Assembly: GCA_019358945.1 (NCBI GenBank)
Contig: JAHHIE010000018.1
Coordinates: 1 to 64,000, forward strand
Reading direction: 5' to 3'
DNA length: 64,000 bases
Source of the DNA: Stenomitos rutilans HA7619-LM2
GTDB lineage: Bacteria; Cyanobacteriota; Cyanobacteriia; Leptolyngbyales; Leptolyngbyaceae
Shown here: positions 27,744 to 35,748 of the stretch, one piece after another
How the letters are laid out: every line of letters begins with the position of its first letter
How positions within the stretch are numbered: the stretch's first letter is position 1
Notes under the pieces: generated by a model
Told to the model about the DNA's origin: nothing
Databases searched by the model: none
What the model saw: the letters and a program-made list of their open reading frames with translations, nothing else
Position numbers and translations under genes: made by a program

Positions 27744-27835
27744 GCGTACACAATCCGGTTGGAGCGGACAGTTGAGAGCCTTTTCGTCTATCGTTGTGGT
27801 CGATCTGCTGTCGCTCAACCAGAATGTTATACCGC
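27744..27835 (+). repeat. attC-like integron recombination site
   Basis: The layout follows an attC: R'' GCGTACAC (27744-27751), 5-nt spacer AATCC, L'' GGTTGGAGCGGACA (27757-27770), loop, L' TGTCGCTCAACC (27809-27820), 5-nt spacer AGAAT, R' GTTATACCGC (27826-27835). L'' and L' pair perfectly over 12 bp if two Gs in L'' are left unpaired, which is the extrahelical-base hallmark of attC hairpins. Both spacers are 5 nt. The cut point would be G27826^TT. No integrase gene is visible in the window. Confidence 0.68.
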
Positions 27836-27880
27836 TTGAGTTTCGGGTTGAAACAGTTGATTCGGTGAGCGTTGTGAGAT

Positions 27881-27896
27881 AGTTAACGTATTAACT
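27881..27896. promoter_or_regulatory. Palindrome AGTTAA-CGTA-TTAACT, likely MarR operator
   Basis: A perfect 6-4-6 inverted repeat 30 bp upstream of the marR start, overlapping the probable promoter. MarR repressors commonly bind such AT-rich palindromes to autoregulate. A second palindrome follows at once (27901-27916). Confidence 0.55.
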
Positions 27897-27900
27897 ATTT

Positions 27901-27916
27901 GGTTGAGCACTCAACC
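27901..27916. promoter_or_regulatory. Palindrome GGTTGAG-CA-CTCAACC upstream of marR
   Basis: A perfect 7-2-7 inverted repeat ending 9 bp before ATG 27926. It could be a second operator, or a hairpin covering the ribosome-binding region of the marR transcript. An in-frame TTG at 27899 would place it inside coding sequence. Confidence 0.5.
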
Positions 27917-27925
27917 CCTCGTCAA

Positions 27926-28393
27926 ATGTCCAACTCTTCCTCTGATGCTGATTTTCTCCAGCAGTGGTGGTATGCTCTTGCTCCTTACAACTTGGGATAC
28001 AAGCTCAAACTTGCCTCCCAACTGATGTACCGTGATTTCCTCGAGCGGCTTGAACCCTACGGTTTAACCCCATTCCACTATCTGGTTTTATGCTGTCTGT
28101 GGGAAGAGGACGGTCTTTCAACGACAGGAATTGCAGACAAACTGAAGCAGTTAGGTGCAACCCTCACTGGGGTTGTGGATCGGATGGAGGATCGGGATCT
28201 TGTCTATCGAGAACGCGACTCTGCCGATCGCCGAATTGTTCGGGTTTGGCTCACAGATGAAGGGAAAAAGCTGATGAGGGCGCTACCACCACTTGGCGCA
28301 GAGACAATTAAGCGGGCAACAAACAATATTTCTGAGGTAGAGCAAAAAGCCGTTTTGCAGCTCCTCGATCAAATTGTTGAGAATCTTCTCTAG
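27926..28393 (+). CDS. MarR-family transcriptional regulator
   Basis: A 155-residue winged-helix regulator. An N-terminal dimerisation helix precedes LTPFHYLVLCCLWEEDGLSTTGIADKL (helix-turn-helix start), LKQLGATLTGVVDRMEDRDLV (recognition helix) and the wing RERDSADRRIVRVWLTDEGKKL. MarR proteins repress adjacent genes until a phenolic or oxidant ligand or thiol oxidation releases them. Two palindromes directly upstream suggest autoregulation, and the membrane-protein gene downstream is the likely target. Both genes lie between two attC-like boundaries and may be one integron cassette. ATG 27926 is chosen over a TTG at 27899. Confidence 0.88.
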   Translation: MSNSSSDADFLQQWWYALAPYNLGYKLKLASQLMYRDFLERLEPYGLTPFHYLVLCCLWEEDGLSTTGIADKLKQLGATLTGVVDRMEDRDLVYRERDSADRRIVRVWLTDEGKKLMRALPPLGAETIKRATNNISEVEQKAVLQLLDQIVENLL

Positions 28394-28538
28394 TGATCGC
28401 AGACCTTTGGGGTTGATCTTTTGAGAGTTACTTAATATATTGACTATTAATACATTTAGTTTTTCTTGTGTAACTCCAAGTCAGTGCAAGCTCAAATCTC
28501 TGCTGCTTTAGATTGCAACCATCAATTTAGGAGGAAAA

Positions 28539-29069
28539 ATGCCGAAACTGAGTATTAATCAGAAAAACTGGCTACTGTCAGCGCATATCGGTTTTGCTGC
28601 GCTGTGGACAGGAACCGTCCTGAGTATGTTTCTTCTATCGCTGAGAAATACCAATTCAACCAATGCAGAGGTGTTGCACACGCTTGATTCTGCAATCACT
28701 TTGCTTGATGACTGGCTTGTGATTCCTTCGGCGATCGGTTCGGTTATGACAGCGACCTTTCTTTGTTGGGTGACAAATTACGGATTTGTCAAGTTTTACT
28801 GGGTGATTACAAAGTGGGTACTGACAACTGGGTTAGTAGTTTTCGGTACATTCTGGTTATTTCCGTGGGGCAATGCTGCTGCTAAACTATCCGGGCAGGA
28901 GGGATTGCAAGCTCTTGACAACTCAATCTATGGGTTTGATGCTAGAGGGGTGTTGCTTGGAACGATTATTCTGGTTCTTTTCCTTGTTGTCATTATTGGA
29001 ATTTCGGTTTTAAAGCCTTGGGGAAGACGACCAACCAAAGCAAAAGCCCAAGTCAGCGCCGATAGCTGA
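28539..29069 (+). CDS. Four-helix membrane protein of unknown function
   Basis: A 176-residue integral membrane protein with four hydrophobic segments (SAHIGFAALWTGTVLSMFLL; WLVIPSAIGSVMTATFLCW; WVLTTGLVVFGTFWLFPW; GVLLGTIILVLFLVVIIGI) and a short basic tail. The pattern is like DUF2269-type putative membrane proteins. Conserved His in the first helix region (SAHIG) could bind haem or metal, which is speculative. AGGAGG precedes ATG 28539. It lies 145 bp after marR with its own AT-rich promoter region (TTAATATATTGACTATTAATA around 28432-28452), and ends 10 bp before the next attC-like R'' box. Confidence 0.75.
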   Translation: MPKLSINQKNWLLSAHIGFAALWTGTVLSMFLLSLRNTNSTNAEVLHTLDSAITLLDDWLVIPSAIGSVMTATFLCWVTNYGFVKFYWVITKWVLTTGLVVFGTFWLFPWGNAAAKLSGQEGLQALDNSIYGFDARGVLLGTIILVLFLVVIIGISVLKPWGRRPTKAKAQVSADS

Positions 29070-29079
29070 GAGGCTTACG

Positions 29080-29196
29080 GCGGTATAACAATAAGTCCCG
29101 CTGCACTGGAACGTATCAATATGGTCGGTGGTTGTAAAGTTTCTCTGCGTCCGGCGAGCGCGACCGTTGGCTCGACTTCGTTTCAGTCGTTAGGGC
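29080..29196 (+). repeat. Degenerate attC-like site closing the marR cassette
   Basis: R'' GCGGTATAAC at 29080-29089 followed by AA, and R' GTTAGGGC at 29189-29196. R'' is the exact reverse complement of the R' at 27826-27835, as expected if the DNA between 27827 and 29189 entered as one cassette, because a cassette carries its own R' half at its 5' end. The internal L''/L' arms pair poorly (only short matches such as AAGTC/GACTT), so the hairpin is decayed or was never efficient. Confidence 0.45.
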
Positions 29197-29345
29197 GAAA
29201 TTTGAGCGTGATCTGTCAGTTTCTGGATTGAATCTGCGGTAGGATAAGTCTATTTCGTTCTGGTTAGGCGGGATGTAGTTGAGAAGCCATCGCGCAATCA
29301 TTAAAATTGAGGTGTTGACCAAGACGGGGAAGGAGCGAGAGAGCA

Positions 29346-29927
29346 ATGATTTTTGCAGATGTAAAAAGCAAAGCCCAAGCAATCCACATTCTTGCCATCT
29401 CAGGAAGTCTCCGTGAGGTTTCATCTAACACTGCCTTACTTCAAGCCGCCATCGCATTGTCTCCGGCCAATATTGAGATGAAATTGTATCGTAGACTCGG
29501 CGACTTGCCCCATTTCAATCCCGATCTTGAACCAATGGAACCGCCAGCAGTGATAGATTTGCGACGGCAACTGCGCTGGTCTGATGGTTTGATTATTTCT
29601 TGCCCAGAATACGCGCATGGTGTACCGGGAGTGTTGAAGAATGCGCTGGATTGGTTGGTGAGTGGGGAAGAGTTTGTGGGCAAACCGATTGCATTATTCA
29701 ATGCATCACCACGTGCTATTCATGCTCAAGCTTCGCTCACAGAGATTGTGACAACAATGGCAGGACGAATCGTTCCTGAAGCCTCAATCACTGTTTCTCT
29801 GCTTGGCAAGAAACTTGATGCAGGGGAAATTGTTGCCGACTCAGAGGTTTCGAGTGAGGTAAAAAATGCGATTGTTGCCTTTGCGATCGCAATTGAGCAG
29901 TTCCGCGCCGAAGCAGTAGAGTTGTAG
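29346..29927 (+). CDS. NAD(P)H-dependent FMN reductase family protein
   Basis: A 193-residue flavodoxin-fold protein. It has the FMN phosphate-binding signature ISGSLREVSSNTALL (residues 18-32), a PEYAHGVPGVLKNALDWLVSGEEF segment that packs on the flavin, and KPIALFNASPRA. Family members (chromate/quinone/azo reductases such as ChrR and YieF) reduce quinones or metals by two-electron transfer. It begins 150 bp after the second attC-like R' and ends just before a third R''-like palindrome, so it may be the next cassette. The likely role is redox detoxification. Confidence 0.88.
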   Translation: MIFADVKSKAQAIHILAISGSLREVSSNTALLQAAIALSPANIEMKLYRRLGDLPHFNPDLEPMEPPAVIDLRRQLRWSDGLIISCPEYAHGVPGVLKNALDWLVSGEEFVGKPIALFNASPRAIHAQASLTEIVTTMAGRIVPEASITVSLLGKKLDAGEIVADSEVSSEVKNAIVAFAIAIEQFRAEAVEL

Positions 29928-29929
29928 AC

Positions 29930-29946
29930 TTAGCACGTCGTGCTAA
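29930..29946. repeat. Perfect palindrome TTAGCACG-T-CGTGCTAA after the FMN reductase
   Basis: Arms of 8 bp around a single T, starting 2 bp after the stop codon. The right arm extends to CGTGCTAACAA, the form of an attC R'' box, and the left arm is its R'-like complement. No matching L''/L' arms were found downstream, where IS remnants begin. A small operator or terminator hairpin is an alternative. Confidence 0.4.
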
Positions 29947-30134
29947 CAAATATGCCCTGAGTCGGTCGAAGTCAAGATAACTGTGTCAGGTTTGTTCTCA
30001 CACTTCTCTCTTTTGGTTTCCTCTCTGATCTGAGAGAATTCATCGCAGAATGAAACAGAATTAAGCAAGATAAGCCTCAATTCTGTTTTCTCTAGATGCT
30101 AATTCATTACTTCTACTGTTCTCTGCCGTAATTC

Positions 30135-30662
30135 TTATTTTGATGCTTCTGCAAGTGCTAAATTCTTTACTAATGCTGAACCCTTGCGCTTCAAAGCCAT
30201 CAAATATTTCACTTCATTATAGGGCTGTCTATTCTGCCAGCAGCGGAAGACAATCCGAATCCACTTGAAGGCCAAAGCCCGAATTGCTGCTTGGTGCGTT
30301 TTCCCCTTCTGTCGTTGCATCTGATAAAATGCGTCTGCCCAGAATGAGTGTTTGCGAGTTTGCAATGCCCAGTGCACAAAGGTCTGTCGAAGAAACTTGG
30401 GACAACTCCAGCGCCAATGCACCCACGACTTCTGTCCACTACTCTCTTTCATCGGAGCAATTCCGGCAAAGCGCAACAGGTCTTGAGCAGTTTGGTAGCG
30501 ATCGCGTTCTTCCCCAAAGGCAACTAGAAGCCTGGGTGCTAAATGGGGTCCTGCTCCTGGTAGTGCGGCAAATAACTCAGCATCGGGATGGAATTCAAAC
30601 AGCTTTTCTATCTTGGTGTCGAAGGTTGTAATGCTGGTAAGAGCACCTGCTAGCTCAATCAA
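30135..30662 (-). pseudogene. IS110-family transposase, C-terminal part only
   Basis: 175 residues matching the C-terminal Transposase_20 region of IS110/IS116/IS902 elements: LPGAGPHLAPRLLVAFGEE, RFAGIAPMKESSGQKSWVHWRW (with the conserved Ser of the family), FVHWALQTRKHSFWADAFYQ and QAAIRALAFKWIRIVFRCW. The N-terminal DEDD catalytic domain (about 170 residues) is missing: upstream the frame ends against the IS630 remnant at 30678. The fragment cannot transpose. Confidence 0.88.
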
Positions 30663-30677
30663 ATTGAAATTTGGTTT

Positions 30678-30827
30678 GGCATCTTGATGGCTAAGTTACT
30701 CAGACGAGGTAACGTCCTCAGTCAAGCTGATTTAAAGAACCGTATGCCTAAGTTCATCGCTTACTTCAACCGCACGATGGCAAAACCGTTTCAGTGGATT
30801 TATAAGAGCAAAGCTCTAGCCGCCTAG
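30678..30827 (+). pseudogene. IS630-family transposase, C-terminal remnant
   Basis: An open frame ending TAG 30825-30827 reads MAKLLRRGNVLSQADLKNRM then PKFIAYFNRTMAKPFQWIYK, the typical end of IS630-family (DDE) transposases. Only about 50 codons remain. It abuts the truncated IS110 copy, so two elements have eroded at one spot. An IS630-type transposase elsewhere could also mobilise the TA-flanked MITE in exbB. Confidence 0.78.
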
Positions 30828-31290
30828 ATGATATTCGTACTTACGCCGTAGCCTACTAGCTACTTATCCATTCGCAGCTTACACTGAGTGAGCTTTTTTA
30901 CGGCTTCGCTAACCTTTAAAGCATCCTCTGATGGAACTACAAACTCTACTGAACGACGGGGCATTGAACGACAAATGGCTGAACTCGTCCATCAGGTTTT
31001 TCTTGAGCCGTTACGAAGTAGCGCCACCCAGCTTGCTTAATTGCGTTTCCTTGAAGTTGGCAAGATACGGACAGTTTAAGTTCGTGGCTAACTTGTCGGT
31101 TAACTTGCTCATCTTCCCTGGCAAAAGTCTATGACAAATTCAATATTTGGAGCATACCAACCAACTGCGATTGTCATTGCAACTAGCTTAAAAGTCAGCG
31201 TTACTTCAAGGTTCCGCCACCACTCAACGACACAATAAGACGACTGAGTGTTCTTAAAGCGATCGCGCTATCGTAGATGTCCTTTATGCC
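30828..31290. other. Intergenic region without a supported gene
   Basis: About 460 bp between the IS remnants and the DsbA-like gene. A 67-codon frame at 30931-31134 has no recognisable domain. In another frame, bases near 30955-31040 read ERRGIERQMAELVHQVFLEP, which looks protein-like but stops at once, so this is probably decayed coding DNA. Confidence 0.5.
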
Positions 31291-31836
31291 ATGAAACCAA
31301 CATCTGATCGTACTCTGCTCATGCCTGCGATCGCAGAACGAGACCACAGGCAAGGGGCACTCAATGCGGCAATTGTGTTAGTGGAATATGGTGATTATCA
31401 ATGTCCCTACTGCGCTCAGGCTTATCCAATTGTTCAGGCACTACAACGGCAATTGGGCGATCGCCTGTGCTTTGTGTTTCGTCATTTTCCGCTCAATGAG
31501 ATGCATCCACAGGCGCAGAAGGCGGCAGAAGCGGCAAAAGCGGCAGCGGCTCAAGGTAAGTTCTGGGAGATGCACGACTGTTTGTTTGCCCACCAAGCTG
31601 CCTTAACGGACGCAAAATTATTTGAGTGCGCGATCGAGATCGGTTTAGAGGTTTCTCAGTTTTTGCAGAATGTGACTGGAAACGTTCACGCCGCGCAGAT
31701 TCAAGCAGAGATTGAAAGTGGCATCAATAGTGGTGTGACGACAACACCGACTTTCTTTATTAACGGTGTTCGCCATCAGAGCAGTTGGGATTTAAGGAGT
31801 TTGTTGGATGCGATCGCGCAAATTGTTTCAGAATAA
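31291..31836 (+). CDS. DsbA/thioredoxin-fold oxidoreductase
   Basis: A 181-residue thioredoxin-fold protein of the DsbA-like Thioredoxin_4 group. The active site CPYC lies in VEYGDYQCPYCAQAYPIVQ (about residues 34-52), followed by FVFRHFPLNEMHPQAQKAAEAA, a helical insertion, and the cis-proline segment GVTTTPTFFINGVRH. No signal peptide is evident, so it is probably cytoplasmic, where such proteins act as dithiol oxidoreductases or peroxide-linked partners. It heads a plus-strand run of redox genes (isochorismatase-like, SOD, ALDH, DLH). Confidence 0.88.
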   Translation: MKPTSDRTLLMPAIAERDHRQGALNAAIVLVEYGDYQCPYCAQAYPIVQALQRQLGDRLCFVFRHFPLNEMHPQAQKAAEAAKAAAAQGKFWEMHDCLFAHQAALTDAKLFECAIEIGLEVSQFLQNVTGNVHAAQIQAEIESGINSGVTTTPTFFINGVRHQSSWDLRSLLDAIAQIVSE

Positions 31837-31963
31837 GCATCTTAAGTTCTGGTTTAACGGGTTGATCTTCTCTAGCAGAAAGCGAGTGAGAACTGAATAC
31901 TAGCTGTAGTTTGTACGATCTTTGCTTGCCTAATAATCTGAAAGTCTAGAAGGTGGAAATTCA

Positions 31964-32620
31964 ATGACAACGAACAGCCTTTTTGAACGATTAACGCCAG
32001 CGAATGCAGCGATGTTGCTGATTGACCATCAGGTTGGCACCATGAATTTTGGCATTACGGATCTTGATGCCTTACATCTCAAGAATCAGGCGTTGTGGCT
32101 GGCAGAAGCCGCTAAAATTTTTGACCTCCCGGCAGTTTTGACGACTAGCAATCCCAATGGTGCGAACGGGCCGTTATTTCCAGAACTGCTGGACGTTTTA
32201 CCCGATGTGCCCGTCATCGATCGCGTCATCATCAATGCTTGGGATGACCCCAACTTTTTGCAGGCGGTGCAGCAAACGGGGCGCAAGAAGCTGATCATGG
32301 CTGGAGTCACAACCGATGTATGTTTAACCTTTCCCGCGATCGGGGCGGTTAGAGATGGTTTTGATGTCTATGCAGTGATGGATGCCTCTGGTACCGTCAA
32401 TCAACAAGCCATGTATGCATCCATGTTTCGCATGAGTCAGGCAGGCGTGAAAATTGCCAATACGAATATGGTGATCGCGGAACTCTTGGCAGACTGGTCG
32501 AGTAGTTACGGCGTTCCATTAGGAAAGCTGTATGCCAATCGCTTACCCAACTTTGGGTTTATTGCGGCGCATCTGGATTATTTAGCAAAACAATCTCACA
32601 AAGTTCCAGTAGCGGCTTAA
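31964..32620 (+). CDS. Isochorismatase-family cysteine hydrolase (YcaC-like)
   Basis: A 218-residue cysteine hydrolase. The catalytic triad is visible: Asp in MLLIDHQVG (about residue 21), Lys in RKKLIMAG and the nucleophile Cys in GVTTDVCLTFPA. It is closest in layout to YcaC-type hydrolases of unknown substrate rather than true isochorismatases, so a role in siderophore (catecholate) synthesis should not be assumed despite the iron genes upstream. GAAGGTGG lies upstream of ATG 31964, and the SOD gene follows 14 bp after the stop. Confidence 0.87.
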   Translation: MTTNSLFERLTPANAAMLLIDHQVGTMNFGITDLDALHLKNQALWLAEAAKIFDLPAVLTTSNPNGANGPLFPELLDVLPDVPVIDRVIINAWDDPNFLQAVQQTGRKKLIMAGVTTDVCLTFPAIGAVRDGFDVYAVMDASGTVNQQAMYASMFRMSQAGVKIANTNMVIAELLADWSSSYGVPLGKLYANRLPNFGFIAAHLDYLAKQSHKVPVAA

Positions 32621-32634
32621 TCAGGATTACTCCC

Positions 32635-33318
32635 ATGACCAATTTAACCTTAGAACAAACGGCTTCCAATACGGCTCCTGTCTATCCTTTTCCCTTGCCT
32701 GCGTTGCGGTTTGCCTATGATGCGCTTGAACCGTTCATTGATGCCGAAACGATGCAGGTGCATCATCAATTGCATCACCAGACCTACATCAATAATTTGA
32801 ATGCGGCGATCAAGGATTATCCACAGTTGCATCAAATGTCGATCGAAGATATTTTGCGACAGCTTGATCAAGTTCCAGAGAGCATTCGCGCCACGGTTCG
32901 CAATCAGGGCGGTGGACATGCAAACCATCAGTTCTTCTGGAAGATCTTGAAACCAGGTCCTGCGACTACACCTGAAGGGGTATTGGGGGAGGCGATCGCT
33001 CAAGCCTTTGAATCGTTTGACAACTTCAAAACTCAATTCCATGCCGCAGGACTAAAGCTGTTTGGCTCAGGCTGGGTCTTTCTCGTGGTTGATCCGAAAG
33101 ACGGTAGCAAACTCAAAATCCATACCACTGCGAATCAAGACAGTGTGCTGCTAGAAGGCTTGCCCGGACTGCTGTGCTGCGATGTGTGGGAACACGCCTA
33201 CTATCTCAAATACCACAATCGACGGGCGGATTATCTAGAGGCGTTTTGGCACGTCGTGGATTGGGATGTTGTAGCACGGCGATTGGAAGGGTTTCGGGCA
33301 GGGAAAAGGCAGTTGTAA
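32635..33318 (+). CDS. sodA: Superoxide dismutase, Fe/Mn family, Mn-type features
   Basis: A 227-residue superoxide dismutase. The four metal ligands are in place: His43 (MQVHHQLHHQTY), His98 (GGGHANHQFFW), Asp183 and His187 (DVWEHAYYLKYHNRRADYL). A Gln in ANQDS (about 168) matches the outer-sphere Gln position of Mn-type enzymes. It converts superoxide to oxygen and peroxide, and the absence of a signal peptide suggests a cytosolic location. An Mn-type enzyme fits iron-poor conditions. It forms a tight pair with the isochorismatase-like gene. The symbol reflects metal-type residues and is tentative. Confidence 0.92.
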   Translation: MTNLTLEQTASNTAPVYPFPLPALRFAYDALEPFIDAETMQVHHQLHHQTYINNLNAAIKDYPQLHQMSIEDILRQLDQVPESIRATVRNQGGGHANHQFFWKILKPGPATTPEGVLGEAIAQAFESFDNFKTQFHAAGLKLFGSGWVFLVVDPKDGSKLKIHTTANQDSVLLEGLPGLLCCDVWEHAYYLKYHNRRADYLEAFWHVVDWDVVARRLEGFRAGKRQL

Positions 33319-33398
33319 GTAAGGGGGAATGAAAACCAGGCAATTACCTCTTCCCCTCTTCCTCAAAAATTACACGCATCGAAACAGGAGAATAAACA

Positions 33399-34886
33399 AT
33401 GGTTGCTGAATTGACAAAAACACAACTGTTCAACTGGGCAGAAATGAACGGTAAACTCTACAGCAACGGCTGGAGAGACGGCATTCAAACCACAAATGTT
33501 GTGGCTCCCGCAACCGGAAAAATCTTAGGACAGGCGGCACTAGGTTCGGCTGCCATCATTGCAGAAGCGGCAGAAATTGCAGCCGAAGCGCAGAAAAAAT
33601 GGGTGCTGGTGCCACCGGAAGAAAAGCGATCGCTCCTGATTCGGGCTGATGCGCTGCTACACAAATATGCCGATGAAATCTGCGATGTGACAATGCGGGA
33701 AATTGGAGCAACGCGCTCGAAGGCAATGTTTGAAATCACGTTCTGCTCCGATGAATTTCTGGAGGCGGCTTCCTATCCCACCCAACACTTTGGGGCATTG
33801 CTTGCCGATCGCGCCAATCGCAAAAGCTATGCGGTGCGGGTGCCCTATGGGGTTGTGGCAGCGTTGACTCCTTCCAATGTGCCGCTCTTGTTGGCAGCAC
33901 GGGTGATTGCGCCTGCTCTGGCGACAGGAAATGCCGTCATTGTTAAACCCCATCCTGCCTCGATCGCCTGCGGTGGTTTTATGTTCGCCCGCATCTTTGA
34001 AGAAGCAGGATTGCCGCCTGGATTGCTGCATGTCATTCCTGCTAGAGGTAAGGAGGCAGAGGCGTTTGAGACCGATCCCAATATCTCGATGATCCATTTC
34101 ACAGGTTCCTCATCGACGGGACAACGGATTGCCGAAACCGCCAGTCGATCGCTCAAAAAAGTTTCCATCAGCGGCAGTGGCAAGAATCCCTTTGTGGTGC
34201 TGGAAGATATTGAAGATATTGAAGCAACGGTCTCCACAGCGGTGTTTAGCACGTTTTACTTTGGCGGACAGTCCTGCATGACGGCAGGGCGACATCTCGT
34301 GCATCGCAGTTTGGTGGATGACTACATTCGACGCTTTGTGGAAACCGCCAGCAAACTGGTTGTGGATGATCCGGTTGCCAATCCCGATGCGTTTTACGGT
34401 CCGATGATTCAGCCGGAAATGGTGCATCGTCAGGAGGAAATCGTTAACGATGCGGTGGCAAAAGGTGCAACGTTGCATCTGGGCGGCAAGGCGAGCGGTC
34501 CCTTCTTCCATCCCACCATCCTGAGCGGTGTGAAACCTGGCATGATCGCCTGGAATGAAGAAATTTTTGGCCCAATCGCGGCGATCACAGCATTCGATAC
34601 CGACGATGAAGCCGTTCGACTGGCAAACGATACCGCCTATGGCTTATCGGGAGCGGTGTTTGGCTCTCAGGTGCGGGCAACGCGGGTCGCCGAACAACTG
34701 CAAACCGGGATGATTCATATCAACGATCGCTCCACCGATGACAGCGCTTATGTCCCCTTTGGTGGCGTGAAACTATCCGGGAACGGCGGACGCTACGGCA
34801 GCCATGTGAACTGGGACGAATATACCCAATGGCGCTGGCTTACCATTTCTGAAAAACCGACGCTGGTTTCCTTCTTTGGACATTGA
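33399..34886 (+). CDS. Aldehyde dehydrogenase family protein, atypical at the general base
   Basis: A 495-residue NAD(P)+-dependent aldehyde dehydrogenase fold. The coenzyme-binding loop (TPSNVPLLLAARVIAPALAT; IHFTGSSSTGQRI), the nucleophile Cys293 in FGGQSCMTAGRH and the late EEIFGPIAAI are present. The usual ELGGKNP motif reads SISGSGKNP (about 256-264): the general-base Glu is replaced by Ser258, and the following residues also differ. Related benzaldehyde/vanillin dehydrogenase-like enzymes are similar overall. It may have altered catalysis, such as ester or thioester chemistry, or use another base. It lies 80 bp after sod in the same direction. Confidence 0.88.
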   Translation: MVAELTKTQLFNWAEMNGKLYSNGWRDGIQTTNVVAPATGKILGQAALGSAAIIAEAAEIAAEAQKKWVLVPPEEKRSLLIRADALLHKYADEICDVTMREIGATRSKAMFEITFCSDEFLEAASYPTQHFGALLADRANRKSYAVRVPYGVVAALTPSNVPLLLAARVIAPALATGNAVIVKPHPASIACGGFMFARIFEEAGLPPGLLHVIPARGKEAEAFETDPNISMIHFTGSSSTGQRIAETASRSLKKVSISGSGKNPFVVLEDIEDIEATVSTAVFSTFYFGGQSCMTAGRHLVHRSLVDDYIRRFVETASKLVVDDPVANPDAFYGPMIQPEMVHRQEEIVNDAVAKGATLHLGGKASGPFFHPTILSGVKPGMIAWNEEIFGPIAAITAFDTDDEAVRLANDTAYGLSGAVFGSQVRATRVAEQLQTGMIHINDRSTDDSAYVPFGGVKLSGNGGRYGSHVNWDEYTQWRWLTISEKPTLVSFFGH

Positions 34887-34977
34887 ACTGCTTTTTTAGA
34901 GTGTGAATTGTTGTGCAGCAAAATTGCACCATGATTCACACAGGAGGGTAATCAGAACAGACATTCAGGAGAACATT

Positions 34978-35709
34978 ATGGGACATTTCATTCCTTATGC
35001 TGATGGTGAGCAATTGCTCGAAGGCTATTTTGCCCCACCGCAAAACCGTGACATTGCCCCAGGTATTCTAATTGCCCCAACCTGGCTGAGCATCACGGAA
35101 AGTATGCAGCAACGCGTCGATCGCCTCGCGGCTTTAGGCTACGCCGCTTTTGTGCTTGATGTGTTTGGGGCAGGCGTTCGTCCGGCTCCACCTCAAACTC
35201 CTCAGACGATCGTGCAGCCGTTTATGAGCGATCGCCATCACTTCCGCACCCGCCTCAAAGCCGGATTGGAAGCCTTGCAGCAACAGCCAGAATGCAACAC
35301 CAGTCAGATTGCGGCAATGGGCTATTGCTTCGGTGGCTGTGCCGTGTTGGAACTGGCTCGTAGCGGCGCACCGTTGCAAGGGGTAGTCAGTTTTCATGGC
35401 GAACTGGATACACCCCTGCCTGCCCAACCGGGTGTCATGCAGGCGAAAATTCTCGTTTTGCATGGCGATGCTGATCCGATCGTGCCCTTTGAGAAGCTGA
35501 TCGGCTTTCGAGAGGAAATGCGATCGGTCAACGCTAACTGGGAAGTGGATATCTACAGCGATGCCAAACACAGTTTCACAGGCGAAGGCGCGATCGGCAC
35601 CATGCCCGAAGCAGGACTGAATCCCCAGGCAGAGGCGCGATCGTGGCAACGAATGGTGAACTTTTTTGAGGAAGTTCTGCCTGGAAGAGGAGGTAAAGGA
35701 CAGCAGTAG
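34978..35709 (+). CDS. Dienelactone hydrolase family protein
   Basis: A 243-residue alpha/beta hydrolase of the DLH family. The nucleophile elbow is GYCFGG with Cys117 in place of Ser, typical of dienelactone hydrolases. The acid Asp is in LHGDADPIVPF and the His in DAKHSFTGEGA. DLH enzymes open lactone rings in chloroaromatic degradation, but many homologues have unknown substrates. ATG 34978 has AGGAGAACATT upstream and is chosen over an in-frame start at 34903. A mutated copy of its 3' end occurs at 39540-39674. Confidence 0.9.
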   Translation: MGHFIPYADGEQLLEGYFAPPQNRDIAPGILIAPTWLSITESMQQRVDRLAALGYAAFVLDVFGAGVRPAPPQTPQTIVQPFMSDRHHFRTRLKAGLEALQQQPECNTSQIAAMGYCFGGCAVLELARSGAPLQGVVSFHGELDTPLPAQPGVMQAKILVLHGDADPIVPFEKLIGFREEMRSVNANWEVDIYSDAKHSFTGEGAIGTMPEAGLNPQAEARSWQRMVNFFEEVLPGRGGKGQQ

Positions 35710-35748
35710 ATTTTTTTATTCCCCTTCCTGATTTCCGTTCGCTCAAGG

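Larger units (their letters stand above)
27204..27925. other. Rearranged region with cassette-like end sequences
   Basis: About 720 bp with no securely recognised gene. Immediately right of the isiA truncation the minus strand reads from ATG 27271 a hydrophobic stretch (MHDYIVFSGAVYVIVLVVYL) that is cut at the junction, suggesting a truncated membrane-protein gene. A plus-strand frame at 27515-27775 (86 codons, starting MNQGFRCVVPTHPGVFAFYD) ends inside the attC-like site, as cassette genes often do. Its product has no domain I recognise and it may be non-coding. The right end carries the attC-like site and MarR operators. Confidence 0.5.

Noticed and set aside
29080-29196. Fully functional second attC site
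   Set aside because: R''/R' boxes fit, but the inner arms do not form a good stem with equal spacers, so it was kept only as a degenerate site.
31964-32620. Catecholate siderophore synthesis gene (entB-like)
   Set aside because: The protein has the YcaC-like layout; no other catecholate synthesis genes are in the window.
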